Below, in pieces: positions 44,326 to 53,340 of a DNA stretch of 64,000 bases. Numbering within the stretch: the stretch's first letter is position 1; every line of letters begins with the position of its first letter. The translations under genes were made by a program, and so were the position numbers. The stretch is from the NCBI GenBank assembly GCA_016188575.1, contig JACPHN010000068.1:92082-156081 (forward strand), given 5' to 3'. The DNA is from Candidatus Schekmanbacteria bacterium (GTDB taxonomy: Bacteria; CSSED10-310; JACPHN01). A model generated the notes under the pieces. The model saw only the letters and a program-made list of their open reading frames with translations. It ran no database searches and had not been told where the DNA came from.

Positions 44326-46868
44326 GGCTCACCTGCAGAGGTCTTGCGGGTGAGCTCGGCGAGATGCTCGCCGCCCAAACCGGGCGGGGTCGTCGCTCCC
44401 CTTGGCGCCTGCGCATGCGTGGTCAGCGCCGACGTCCAGCGGCCGGCAGTGGGAAAGCCCTGCCGTGGCGGTCTGAGCGCCGCGGGCCAGTGGTCCAGCG
44501 GCGGTGGGCCAAAAAGCCACCAGCGCCGGCTTTCGCGCGCGCCGAAACGGAGTCTATCGACGCGGCCGGCGACGTATCCCGACATTTTGGCGATGTCCAG
44601 CAGCAAGACCAGGGCGGGGGCAAGCGCGGCGACGGCACGCCGGCCGATCCCGGGCGGCGGCGCCGAGGTCAGCGCCCGGAGCCATGGCCGCCGCAGGTAG
44701 ATCGCAGCGCCGAGCGCCAGCAGCGCTCCCCACGCCCAGGCCGCCCAGCCGGGCGCGCTAGCTCCCAACAGCAGCAGCGCCGGCAGCGTGCCGTATGCCG
44801 CGAACCGCGCCGCATGCCGCCGCCCGTGCATGCGCGCCCGGCCGTCGCCGCGACCAAAGGCAAAAAACTTCCGCCACGCCTCCGCCGTGGTCCTCGCCTG
44901 CTGCCAGACCACGGTCGAGCCGCGCGCGAACGCAACCTGCAGACCCGCGGCCTGCGCTTGCAGGTTGAAGAACATGTCCTCCCCGATGGGCAAGTTCTCG
45001 GGATAACCCGGCACGACGTCGAGCACGTGCCGGCGAATCGCCATGGAACGTGAGGAGGGCAAGAACCGGTCGGCCCGAACCTCGTCGCGGAGCGGGAGGT
45101 TGGCGGCCGCGAGCGCCGACTCGAACAGGCCGCCGGGAGCGGGGAGATAGAAGCCGCCGACGACGGAAACCCCGGGATCGGCCTGGAGCGGCCGAATGAG
45201 CTCCGCGAGCCAGTCATCCAGCGGCCAGGAGCCGGCATCCGCGGCGACGATGATGTCACCCCGAACGCGCGCGAGCGCGAAGTTGCGCCCTTCCGGGATA
45301 TTGCAGCCCGGCAGGCTCCAGACCCGGAGCCGGGCATCCCGCCGCTGATGGGCGAGCGCGATCTCCAGGCTCCCGTCGGTCGACCCGCCGTCGACTACCA
45401 GCACCTCCAACGGCGCGGGCACCTGCCCGAGGATTCGCTCGAGCAGCATGGGCAGCGTGTCGGCCTCATTGCGGACCGTCATGAGCACGCTGATCGCTTC
45501 GCGCCGGGGGCGGGCCGGCGGCGCGTGCCGCAGTCCGGGCACCAGCGACGGTCCGGCGCGATGCGCTCTTGCGGGGACCTCCGCGGGGGCCGACTCGCCG
45601 GCCGCAAGGCGCTTTCTGGCCGCGGTCGCGCGGCAGTCCGCGGCGACGGCGGCAAGCAGCGCCTCCATCCGCTGCCCCATCACCTCGTATCGGTATTCGG
45701 CCGCGACCAGTGCGCTCGCCCGATCGCTCATCTGCCGCGCCGACTCCGCATCGCCCAGCAGCCTCAAACAGGCGTCGGCGAACGCTTGCGCTGCGTCCGC
45801 AAAGAGCACGTGCCGGCAGGCCTCGACCTCGATTCCCGCCGCCCCGACGTGCGTCGATACGATCGGGCACCCGGCCGCCATGGCTTCGAGGATCTTCACG
45901 CGCTGCCCGCTCCCCATGCTCAGCGGCACCACCATGGCGTCGGCGGCCCAAAGGTGCGGCCGGATGTCGGGGACGTCGGCGTCGAGCACCACGCCGGGGA
46001 CAGCTCGCAGAGCGGTGACCGCGGCCGCAGGGCTGCGCCCGACGATGTGGAGCCGGACGTCCGCCAGAGTGGCGCGAATCGCGGGAAACACCTCGCGCAC
46101 AAACCAGAGCAGGCCTTCGACGTTGGGGTGCCAGTGCAAGGAACCGAGGAACAGCAGCGTCGGCGGGACCGCGCCTCGCGTTTGCCCGGGCGGCGGTGCC
46201 AGGTATTCGACGTCCACGCCGATCGGAATGCGCTCGATCCGGGCTGCCGGGTCGAGCTCCCGCAGGGCGTCTCGATCCAGGTCGCTCAGCGCCACGGTCG
46301 CCGCCACGTGCGATAGCGTCCGCTGCTCGTAGCGGCGGACACGGCGCGCTTCGCGACCCGCGAAACGCCGCCGAAGAGACGAAGAGGCCACCGCGGAGGC
46401 CTGCGCGAGAATGACGGATTCGACGTTGTGGGCGTCGTACACCACGCCGGCCGCCGTCGGATCGATGAGCCGGGAGTCGCGCGCAAGCTCCAGGTAGGGA
46501 ACCGTGCTCAGGTGCTCGGCCAGCACCGCATCGGGGCGCAGCGCCCGCACCTTGCCGGCCACCGCGCCCCGGAATGCACCCGAGATGCGCTCCCGAACCA
46601 TCCACGGCAGACCGCCGCCGGCGAGCTCTCCGGCGGCGTATTGGGCCAGGCGCCGGGGTACACCGCTCGCCCGATTCCCCGGCACCAGCGACACCGAGGC
46701 ACAGTGCATGTCCAGGAACCGACTCTCGTCCCCGCCGAGAGGCTCGTCGTAGAACGACACGAGGTGGACCTCGTGCCGATGCCCCAGATAGCTCAACAAG
46801 TAGTGGTTTCGAAACGCGCCGCCAAGCGGCCGGGCAGGCGGTTCCGGCGTCAACATCAGTATCCGCAT
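44322..46868 (-). CDS. Fused GT4-GT2 glycosyltransferase
   Basis: 848 residues. Residues 1-400 are a GT-B glycosyltransferase of family 4: MRILMLTPEPPARPLGGAFR start, LLFLGSLHWHPNVEGL, then VPLSMGSGQRVKILEAMAAG with the donor-site Glu. An Arg/Pro linker follows. Residues about 460-800 form a GT-A family 2 domain: ISVLMTVRNEADTLPMLLER, VLVVDGGSTDGSLEIA, then LPIGEDMFFNLQAQAAG, followed by membrane spans near 690-780. Two transferases in one chain suggest successive sugar additions to one membrane glycan. It is the first gene of the run with the kinase and alr. Confidence 0.85.
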   Translation of the reverse strand: MRILMLTPEPPARPLGGAFRNHYLLSYLGHRHEVHLVSFYDEPLGGDESRFLDMHCASVSLVPGNRASGVPRRLAQYAAGELAGGGLPWMVRERISGAFRGAVAGKVRALRPDAVLAEHLSTVPYLELARDSRLIDPTAAGVVYDAHNVESVILAQASAVASSSLRRRFAGREARRVRRYEQRTLSHVAATVALSDLDRDALRELDPAARIERIPIGVDVEYLAPPPGQTRGAVPPTLLFLGSLHWHPNVEGLLWFVREVFPAIRATLADVRLHIVGRSPAAAVTALRAVPGVVLDADVPDIRPHLWAADAMVVPLSMGSGQRVKILEAMAAGCPIVSTHVGAAGIEVEACRHVLFADAAQAFADACLRLLGDAESARQMSDRASALVAAEYRYEVMGQRMEALLAAVAADCRATAARKRLAAGESAPAEVPARAHRAGPSLVPGLRHAPPARPRREAISVLMTVRNEADTLPMLLERILGQVPAPLEVLVVDGGSTDGSLEIALAHQRRDARLRVWSLPGCNIPEGRNFALARVRGDIIVAADAGSWPLDDWLAELIRPLQADPGVSVVGGFYLPAPGGLFESALAAANLPLRDEVRADRFLPSSRSMAIRRHVLDVVPGYPENLPIGEDMFFNLQAQAAGLQVAFARGSTVVWQQARTTAEAWRKFFAFGRGDGRARMHGRRHAARFAAYGTLPALLLLGASAPGWAAWAWGALLALGAAIYLRRPWLRALTSAPPPGIGRRAVAALAPALVLLLDIAKMSGYVAGRVDRLRFGARESRRWWLFGPPPLDHWPAALRPPRQGFPTAGRWTSALTTHAQAPRGATTPPGLGGEHLAELTRKTSAGEP

Positions 46869-46934
46869 CGGTTTTCCGGGGAGGTGCCGGCAGCGCGTGG
46901 CGACTGTCAGGCGAGCGGGCCAGTCAGCTCCGAG

Positions 46935-47156
46935 TCAGATCTCCGTCTCCTCGCCCTCGCCCTCGGCTTCCGCGCCTTCGCCCGCGAGCTTGCGGCGGAG
47001 AACGTCCGAGAACTTCTTCGTCGACTTTTTTCTTTGCCCGGCCCGCGCGTACATGTCGACGGTATCCTGCATGGCCAGATATTTTTGCAGCTTGTCCACG
47101 TCGGTCCCCCACCCCATGCCGGTATACTGAAAAACGCTTTCAATTCGATCAGCCAT
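46935..47156 (-). CDS. Small charged hypothetical protein
   Basis: 73 residues from ATG 47156, with ggag about ten bases upstream. The sequence MADRIESVFQYTGMGWGTDV then a Lys/Arg-rich helix (GQRKKSTKKFSDVLRRKL) and an acidic Gly/Glu tail. The frame is open upstream, but that part shows no protein-like composition. No family is recognised. It is divergent from hflX. Confidence 0.5.
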   Translation of the reverse strand: MADRIESVFQYTGMGWGTDVDKLQKYLAMQDTVDMYARAGQRKKSTKKFSDVLRRKLAGEGAEAEGEGEETEI

Positions 47157-47335
47157 GGCGCATTGCTCCGTAAACGTTTCTCCCGGAAGGGTTACTAGCC
47201 TTACTGTAGCCCGTCTCGAGCCTGCGGACAACGTCCGGCGATTCGGCCAACCTTCACTTGCGACCCGCGCCCCCGGATGATACATGCTTAGGGACGAAGC
47301 CCGAGCATTCCGCTCGCATCCCTTGAGGGAAACCC

Positions 47336-48640
47336 ATGAAGGCCAGCCCCGAATCCACCACCGCAGCGCGCGAAAGAGTTGTCCTCGTCGGCGTCGGCCT
47401 GGGCGGTTCCCCGGCTGAAATCGACGAGAGCCTCGCGGAGCTTGCCAGTCTGAGCGACACGGCAGGTGCCATCGTGGTGGGTTCGTTTCGCCAAAATCTC
47501 GCTCACCCCCATGCTGCGACCTTCATCGGCCCCGGCAAAGCGCAGGAAATCGCGTCATTCTGCGCGGAGAACGAGGTCGACACCGTGCTGTTCGACGACA
47601 ACCTGACAGCGGCGCAGCAAAAAAACCTGGAGCGTGCGATCGAACGCAAGGTCATCGACCGCCGGGCGCTGATTTTGGATATCTTCGCGATGCGTGCGCT
47701 CACCAACGAGGGCAAGCTGCAAGTCGAGCTCGCGCAGCTCGAATATATGTTGCCCCGCCTCACACGCCTGTGGCGCCATCTGTCTCGCCAGGCCGGTGGT
47801 ATCGGCACCCGCGGGCCCGGCGAGACACAGCTCGAGACGGACCGGCGCCGCATCGACCAGAGGCTGCAGAACCTCCGCGAGCGGCTGGAGAAATTCCGCC
47901 ACCATCGGGAACGCCAGCGCGAGCGCCGCCGCGGTATACCGGTGCCGACCGTCAGCCTGGTCGGATACACCAACGCCGGCAAGTCGACGATGCTCAATGC
48001 GCTCACCGGTGCCGAGACCTATGCCGATGACAAGCTGTTCGCCACGCTGGACCCGCTGCTGCGCCGCGCCGTCCTGCCTGGCGGCATGCGGGTCATTTTT
48101 TCGGACACGGTCGGCTTTGTGCGCAAGCTGCCTCATGAGCTCGTCGCCGCCTTTCGGGCGACGCTCGAGGAAATTCGCGAGGCCGATCTGCTGTTGCATT
48201 GTATCGACGGCGCCGACCCGGCGGCCGAGCACAAGATGCGCGCTGTCTACACGGTGCTGAGCGAGATCGACGCCGGTGACAAGCCGGTCATCGAGGTCTA
48301 CAACAAGCTCGACCAGGTAGCCGGGGCGCGCTTCGGTCGCTGGCCGGCCCTGGCAGGCGAGCCGGTGCGATGCGGCGCCTCGGCGATCACCGGCGCGGGG
48401 CTGCCGGATCTGCTTGCCGCGGTTGAGCAAGAGCTCGGGCGTTTCGTCGAAGAAGTCGTGCTGTCGATTCCGTACGGCGACCAGGATGCGATTCGCAGGA
48501 TTCGCAGCGAGGCCACGGTGCTCGCGGAGCACCACGAGCAGGGGCGCTTCGTTGTGCGCCTGCGCCTGGCGCGCAGCCGTCTGGGTCCGTTACTGCAGTA
48601 TCGCGTTCGCGACGACGCCCTGGTTCCCGTCGGGGATTGA
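47336..48640 (+). CDS. hflX: Ribosome-associated GTPase HflX
   Basis: 434 residues. The N-terminal HflX domain has TFIGPGKAQEIASFCAENEV, the ND2-like RHLSRQAGGIGTRGPGETQL joint and a coiled coil. The G domain carries G1 GYTNAGKST (210-218), DTVGFVRKLPHEL (G3) and NKLD (G4). HflX splits stalled or heat-damaged 70S ribosomes. The start is preceded by a weak ttgaggg. Confidence 0.94.
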   Translation: MKASPESTTAARERVVLVGVGLGGSPAEIDESLAELASLSDTAGAIVVGSFRQNLAHPHAATFIGPGKAQEIASFCAENEVDTVLFDDNLTAAQQKNLERAIERKVIDRRALILDIFAMRALTNEGKLQVELAQLEYMLPRLTRLWRHLSRQAGGIGTRGPGETQLETDRRRIDQRLQNLRERLEKFRHHRERQRERRRGIPVPTVSLVGYTNAGKSTMLNALTGAETYADDKLFATLDPLLRRAVLPGGMRVIFSDTVGFVRKLPHELVAAFRATLEEIREADLLLHCIDGADPAAEHKMRAVYTVLSEIDAGDKPVIEVYNKLDQVAGARFGRWPALAGEPVRCGASAITGAGLPDLLAAVEQELGRFVEEVVLSIPYGDQDAIRRIRSEATVLAEHHEQGRFVVRLRLARSRLGPLLQYRVRDDALVPVGD

Positions 48641-48654
48641 CGCGGTAACGCGCC

Positions 48655-49647
48655 GTGGACGTGTCCGCCGTCATTCCGACGCACAACCGCGCCAGCTTGG
48701 TCGTTACCGCCATCGAGTCGGTGCTGGCGCAATCGCGGCCGCCCGCGGAGCTCATCGTCGTCGACGATGGTTCGACCGATGAGACCGGGCGCGTGCTTGC
48801 CACCTTCGAACCGCGCATCCGCGTCATCCGCCAGGAAAACCGCGGGGTCTCGGCGGCGCGCAATGCCGGCATCGCAGCCGCTCGTGCCCCCTGGATCGCG
48901 CTACTGGATTCCGATGACTACTGGACTGCGGACAAGCTCGCAGCCCAGATCGACCATGTCGCGCGCCACCCCGGCACGCTCATCCTGCAGTCGCAGGATC
49001 GCTGGATCCGCAACGATCGGGCCGCGAACCCCAAGGGATACCATGCCAAACGCGGGGGCTGGATTTATCGGGATTGCCTGCCGCGCTGTATCGTGTCCTC
49101 GTCAGACGTGCTCATTCGCCGCGAGCTACTCGAACGTGAGGGGGGATTCGACGAAACGCTTCCCGCCTGCGAGGACTACGATCTCTACCTGCGCATCGCC
49201 AGCATCGCCCCCATCGGGCTTTGCGAGCACGTCGGCACCGTCAAGCGGGGAGGGCACGCGGACCAGCTCAGCAGGCGGTTCTGGGGGATGGATCGATTTC
49301 GGGTGCGGGCGCTGATCAAGATGCTCGGCCGCCCGCTGTCCGACCCGGATCGCGCGGCAACGGTCGCGACGCTCGACCAAAAGCTGCGCATTCTGACGAT
49401 GGGAGCGCGAAAGAGAGGGAACGTGGCCGGCGCCGCTGAGTGGGAAGAGCTGCGCCGGGCTCACTGCCATCAGGCGGGAGGTCCTCAATCCACCGCCTGT
49501 GCGCCGACAAGCTGCGTGGAAAGCGCATCACGAAGATCCCCCACATCACCTCCGTCCGCCTGCGGGGGAAGGGACGGAGGAAAGGGGCACTGTCGCGTCG
49601 ACACCGAGTCTGCAGCGGATTCCGGAGGCGACGATGAACGCCAGTGA
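48655..49647 (+). CDS. Glycosyltransferase family 2 with repeat-derived C-terminal tail
   Basis: 330 residues from GTG 48655. The GT-A domain shows SAVIPTHNRASLVVTAIESV, LIVVDDGSTDETGR, AARNAGIAAARAPWIALLDS with the DSDDYW acidic motif, and LPACEDYDLYLRIA. The recognisable protein ends near residue 275 (codon around 49480). The last 55 or so residues are read from the MITE-like repeat at 49490-49618, giving an unusual Ser/Pro/Gly/Cys-rich tail. The stop overlaps the next gene by 14 bases. The acceptor is unknown. Confidence 0.8.
   Translation: MDVSAVIPTHNRASLVVTAIESVLAQSRPPAELIVVDDGSTDETGRVLATFEPRIRVIRQENRGVSAARNAGIAAARAPWIALLDSDDYWTADKLAAQIDHVARHPGTLILQSQDRWIRNDRAANPKGYHAKRGGWIYRDCLPRCIVSSSDVLIRRELLEREGGFDETLPACEDYDLYLRIASIAPIGLCEHVGTVKRGGHADQLSRRFWGMDRFRVRALIKMLGRPLSDPDRAATVATLDQKLRILTMGARKRGNVAGAAEWEELRRAHCHQAGGPQSTACAPTSCVESASRRSPTSPPSACGGRDGGKGHCRVDTESAADSGGDDERQ
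49490..49618. repeat. MITE/REP-like element inside the 3' end of the GT2 gene
   Basis: aatccaccgcctgtgcgccg through ggaaagcgcatcacgaagat, then tcacctccgtccgcctgcgg. It aligns over most of its length with the reverse complement of 32610-32742. The left end shows the same atccaccgcctg terminal sequence; the right end (ctgcagcggatt) is a weaker inverted match. It provides the last codons of the upstream gene and the region just before the ParB-like start. Confidence 0.7.
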
Positions 49648-50542
49648 CCGTGCGGACCCCAGAGCGCTCCTGCCCGAAACCGCGGACGCGGCGGCCTACC
49701 GCTACCGTCACCCGACCCCACCGGAGGCGCTCCGCGCGTCAATCGCGAGGGATGGGGTGCTCTGTCCGGTGGGCGTCTGCGAGGACCGATTGGTATCGGG
49801 ATTTCGGCGCGTCGCGTTGGCGTGCGAGCTGGGGTTGGCGGAAATCGGTGTGCGGCGGTTGAGCGGGACGCCGCTCGCGCTCCTCTGTAGCAGCGTCCTG
49901 GAAAACCTCGTCACCGGGCCACTCGACCTCATGGAGCAGGCCGCGCTGGTGCGCGCCGCGATCGGGCTCGGAGTGGAGGTGGACGAGGTTGCCGGCGAGC
50001 TGCTTCCGAGCGCCCGAGTCGCCCGAGCGCCGCGGCTGGTCGAGCAGCTCCTCGCGGCCGCCGAGCTGCCGGTGCGGTGGCAACGCATCGTCCTTGCCAA
50101 GGGTCTGAACGCCCCGCGCTGCGCGCTGGTCGCGCGCCTGCCTGCGGGCGACGGGGACGCGCTTGCCGCCCTGATCGAGACGGCCTCGCTGAGCGGCAGC
50201 GAGTGCCGGATGGTCGTCGACGACCTCCTCGAGGCGTCACGGCGGGATGACCGGGGCGTCGGCGAGCTGGTGGCGGAGCTCGGCCTGATGGTGATCCCGG
50301 CCGGCCGCGATGTCGTCGCGGCGGTGCGCGCGTACCGCCGCCCCCAGCTCACCGCGCACCGCCGCCGCGTGGCGGCCGCCGTTGCCGCGATGACCTTGCC
50401 CCCGGCCCTGCGGCTCGCCTGGGATGAAGATTTGGAGCAGCGCGGCGCCGAGCTCCGCCTGCGTCTCCGCAGCGCGCGCGACCTCGACCTCGCCGGCGCT
50501 GTCGACCGGGTCGAGCTGCAGAAGCTGCTCGATCTGCTGTAG
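49634..50542 (+). CDS. ParB-like nuclease-fold protein
   Basis: 302 residues from ATG 49634 (upstream in-frame sequence is the repeat). The N-terminus HPTPPEALRASIARDGVLCP followed by RLVSGFRRVALACELGL matches the ParB N-terminal (CTPase/Srx-like) fold; the usual GERR/GHRR motif appears as GFRR. A helical middle (LDLMEQAALVRAAIGLGVEV) resembles the HTH domain. No parA is nearby, so chromosome partition is unlikely. It is followed 74 bases later by an SPL-like radical SAM gene, and the two probably form a functional pair in DNA repair, which is inference. Confidence 0.7.
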   Translation: MNASDRADPRALLPETADAAAYRYRHPTPPEALRASIARDGVLCPVGVCEDRLVSGFRRVALACELGLAEIGVRRLSGTPLALLCSSVLENLVTGPLDLMEQAALVRAAIGLGVEVDEVAGELLPSARVARAPRLVEQLLAAAELPVRWQRIVLAKGLNAPRCALVARLPAGDGDALAALIETASLSGSECRMVVDDLLEASRRDDRGVGELVAELGLMVIPAGRDVVAAVRAYRRPQLTAHRRRVAAAVAAMTLPPALRLAWDEDLEQRGAELRLRLRSARDLDLAGAVDRVELQKLLDLL

Positions 50543-50616
50543 GCGGTGCAAAGGCGCGGCGATGGCTGTAGGCTCTGGGGATCCCGAAACTCTCTCCGCA
50601 TGCGACCGCAAACACA

Positions 50617-51708
50617 ATGAGCAAGCTGAACCTCGAAAGCACGCGCGGATCGGCGCTGCAGCCGTGCCCCGGAATTTGCGCGGGCGCCGTGTGCTGCAAC
50701 CTGCACGTCCTGGAACCCGTGGAAGGGTGCCCCATGTCGTGCACGTATTGCTTCCTGCAGGCGTATCGGCCCGAACCGTCCATCCTCGCGACGACCGACA
50801 CCGATCGCGTGCTCGACATCCTGGAGCGACAGGCGGCGAGCCAGCCCCGCCGGCTCTTTCGCGTCGGCACGGGCGAGATGGGCGACAGCGTCGCTCTGGA
50901 CCGGCGGCTCGGCTTCGCCGCTCGCGCCGTTCCGAGGGTGGCGAGGATGAGCAACGTGCTGCTCGAGCTCAAGACCAAGACGCACCGCATCGACCACCTG
51001 CTCGGTCTGGATCACGGCGGCCGCACCGTCCTGTCGTGGTCACTGAATTCCGACAAGATCGCGCGCGAGGAGGAGCTTGGCGCGGCGTCCATCGCCGACC
51101 GGCTGGCGGCCGCGGCGCGGGCGGCGGCGGCGGGCTACCTGCTCGGATTCCATTTCGACCCCGTGGTGGACTACGCCGGCTGCGAGGGCGAGTACGCTGA
51201 TACGATCCACCGGATCGGGGCTCACGTCGGCGCCGATCGCATCGCGTGGATCAGCATCGGCACGCTGCGCCTCGACCGCAAGTTGCCGCAACGGATCCTG
51301 GAGCGGTTTCCCGAAAGCAAGGTCGCCTGCGGCGAAATGGTCGCGGGTTTCGACGGCAAGCTGCGCTACCCGAAACCGCGCCGCATCGCGCTCAGCAGGG
51401 CGCTAACCGGGGCCATCCGCGCCGCGCTGGGGAGCGCGCCGTTCGTCTATCTGTGCATGGAGGCCGCGGAGGTGTGGGAACGCGCCCTCGGTTGGGCGCC
51501 GGCAGCCAACGGCGACTTCGACTACGAGTTTGCCGGCAGCGTCCTTGCCCGCTTTCCGTACTTGTTGCCGGCCCCGCCCGACCGCGCGCAGTACGTCGGC
51601 CCGCGGATGCTCAGGGATGACTGGGATGCTGCGGAGCCCGCCCCACGTGAGGCCAATCTCGCCAGCGCCGAAGCCGGCACGCCGCGCCCGGCTGCCCGAC
51701 GCCTATAG
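50617..51708 (+). CDS. Spore-photoproduct-lyase-like radical SAM protein
   Basis: 363 residues. The cluster motif GCPMSCTYCFLQAY gives Cys38, Cys42 and Cys45, in the CxxxCxYCxLQ form typical of spore photoproduct lyase (SplB). VLSWSLNSDKIAREEELG and YLLGFHFDPVVDYAG are conserved in that family, as is WISIGTLRL. SPL repairs spore photoproduct thymine dimers. This lineage is not obviously spore-forming, so another DNA or nucleotide substrate is possible. The active-site Cys of true SPL cannot be confidently placed. It is adjacent to the ParB-like gene. Confidence 0.8.
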   Translation: MSKLNLESTRGSALQPCPGICAGAVCCNLHVLEPVEGCPMSCTYCFLQAYRPEPSILATTDTDRVLDILERQAASQPRRLFRVGTGEMGDSVALDRRLGFAARAVPRVARMSNVLLELKTKTHRIDHLLGLDHGGRTVLSWSLNSDKIAREEELGAASIADRLAAAARAAAAGYLLGFHFDPVVDYAGCEGEYADTIHRIGAHVGADRIAWISIGTLRLDRKLPQRILERFPESKVACGEMVAGFDGKLRYPKPRRIALSRALTGAIRAALGSAPFVYLCMEAAEVWERALGWAPAANGDFDYEFAGSVLARFPYLLPAPPDRAQYVGPRMLRDDWDAAEPAPREANLASAEAGTPRPAARRL

Positions 51709-51740
51709 AAAGCCAGGATATTCATGCCCGGAGGACAGTC

Positions 51741-53309
51741 ATGCCGCGCACGTTGAAGGGACCGCTCGTCTTGTTCTTGCTTGCCGTGCTGGCGGCCGGA
51801 GACCCGGCGCTTCATGCGGAAGAAACGCCACCGGCGACTGCCGCTCCTGCTCCCGCCGCCGGTCTCCGCCTGGAGGCACCGGTGCCGCCGCCGCCCCGGG
51901 ACGACGCGAGCGCGGCGCCGGTGCGGCCGGAGGCCTCGGCCCAACGGCAGACAACCTTGCTGGCCCTCAAGACGGCGGGAACGCGTTCGACGCTCGCAGA
52001 CCGCATGCAGTCGCTGGTCGGGCTGCTCGGCCTGCTGGGATTGGCGTGGCTGCTGTCGAACAACCGCCGCCATGTCGATCTTCGCCTGGTTCTTTGGGGC
52101 ACGGGCTTGCAGCTCATCTTTGCCTTCCTGATTCTGGCGACCACGCCGGGGCGCGCGGTCTTTTCGTGGATGAACGACGCGGTCATCATCCTGCTCGGCT
52201 TCACCGAGAAGGGGGCAAGCTTCGTATTCGGCAACCTGATCAAGAATAACGTCCCGGTGGGAACGCCACTCGGGGATCCCACCATGGGACCGGTAATCCC
52301 GCCGAACCAGACCAGTTGGGCGAACACCGGCGCGTTCTTTGCCTTCAACATCCTGCCGACCATCATCTTCTTCTCGTCGCTGATGACGGTCCTGTACCAT
52401 GCACGGGTGATGCAGCACGCCGTGAGCTTCTTCGCGCGCATCATGCAGAGCACGATGAAGACCTCGGGCTCCGAGACGCTGTCGTCGGCGGCGAACATTT
52501 TCCTGGGGCAGACCGAGGCGCCGCTGTGCGTGAAGCCGTACGTGCCGGCGATGACCAACAGCGAGCTCATGGCGGTCATGGTGGGCGGCTTCGCCAACAC
52601 CGCGGGCGGCGTGCTGGCCGCCTACGTCGGAATGCTCAAGGGCCACTTCCCCGACATCGCCGGGCACCTGATCTCGGTCAGCGTCATGAGCGCGCCGGCC
52701 TCGCTGGTGATCGCGAAGATCATGTTCCCGGAAACCGAGCAGTCGATGACGCGCGGCCGCGTCAAGATGAGCGTGGAGAAAATCGACGCCAACGTGATCG
52801 ACGCGGCGGCACGCGGGGCGAGCGAGGGGCTGGCGCTGGCCCTGAACGTCGGGGCGATGCTGATCGCCTTCATTGCCCTGGTGGCGATGATCAACTGGGG
52901 AGTCGGGGCGCTCGGCGGCCTGGTGGGGCATCCGGACCTGAGCCTGCAACTGATCTTTGGCTACCTCTTCTGGCCGCTGGCGTGGATGATGGGCATTCCG
53001 GCGGGAGACTGCGCGGCTGCGGGACAGTTGTTGGGTACCAAGACGGTGCTCAACGAGTTCGCCGCGTACCTGGATCTCTCGGCCATGCTGCAGAATCCGG
53101 CCTCGCCATTGCGCCCGCGGTCCATCATCATCGTGACGTACGCGCTGTGCGGCTTCGCCAACTTCGCGTCGATCGCGATCCAGATCGGCGGCATCGGCGG
53201 CATGGCTCCGAACCGGCGCAGCGATCTGGCGCGCCTGGGCCTGCGGGCCATGATCGGGGGGAGCATCGCCACATTCATGTGCGCGGCCATCGCCGGCCTG
53301 CTGATCTGA
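51741..53309 (+). CDS. NupC-family (CNT) nucleoside transporter
   Basis: 522 residues. An unusual N-terminus has a signal-like hydrophobic stretch (LVLFLLAVLAAG) and an Ala/Pro-rich linker to about residue 75. The normal CNT fold follows: FLGQTEAPLCVKPYV (nucleoside-binding motif), GFANTAGGVLAAYVG, then YLFWPLAWMMGIP and CGFANFASIAIQIGGIGGM. It is a concentrative nucleoside importer driven by Na+ or H+. The extended N-terminus is seen in some environmental homologues. Confidence 0.88.
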   Translation: MPRTLKGPLVLFLLAVLAAGDPALHAEETPPATAAPAPAAGLRLEAPVPPPPRDDASAAPVRPEASAQRQTTLLALKTAGTRSTLADRMQSLVGLLGLLGLAWLLSNNRRHVDLRLVLWGTGLQLIFAFLILATTPGRAVFSWMNDAVIILLGFTEKGASFVFGNLIKNNVPVGTPLGDPTMGPVIPPNQTSWANTGAFFAFNILPTIIFFSSLMTVLYHARVMQHAVSFFARIMQSTMKTSGSETLSSAANIFLGQTEAPLCVKPYVPAMTNSELMAVMVGGFANTAGGVLAAYVGMLKGHFPDIAGHLISVSVMSAPASLVIAKIMFPETEQSMTRGRVKMSVEKIDANVIDAAARGASEGLALALNVGAMLIAFIALVAMINWGVGALGGLVGHPDLSLQLIFGYLFWPLAWMMGIPAGDCAAAGQLLGTKTVLNEFAAYLDLSAMLQNPASPLRPRSIIIVTYALCGFANFASIAIQIGGIGGMAPNRRSDLARLGLRAMIGGSIATFMCAAIAGLLI

Positions 53310-53340
53310 GCGGCGAGCTCCCGAGGCAGAGCGCGACCGC

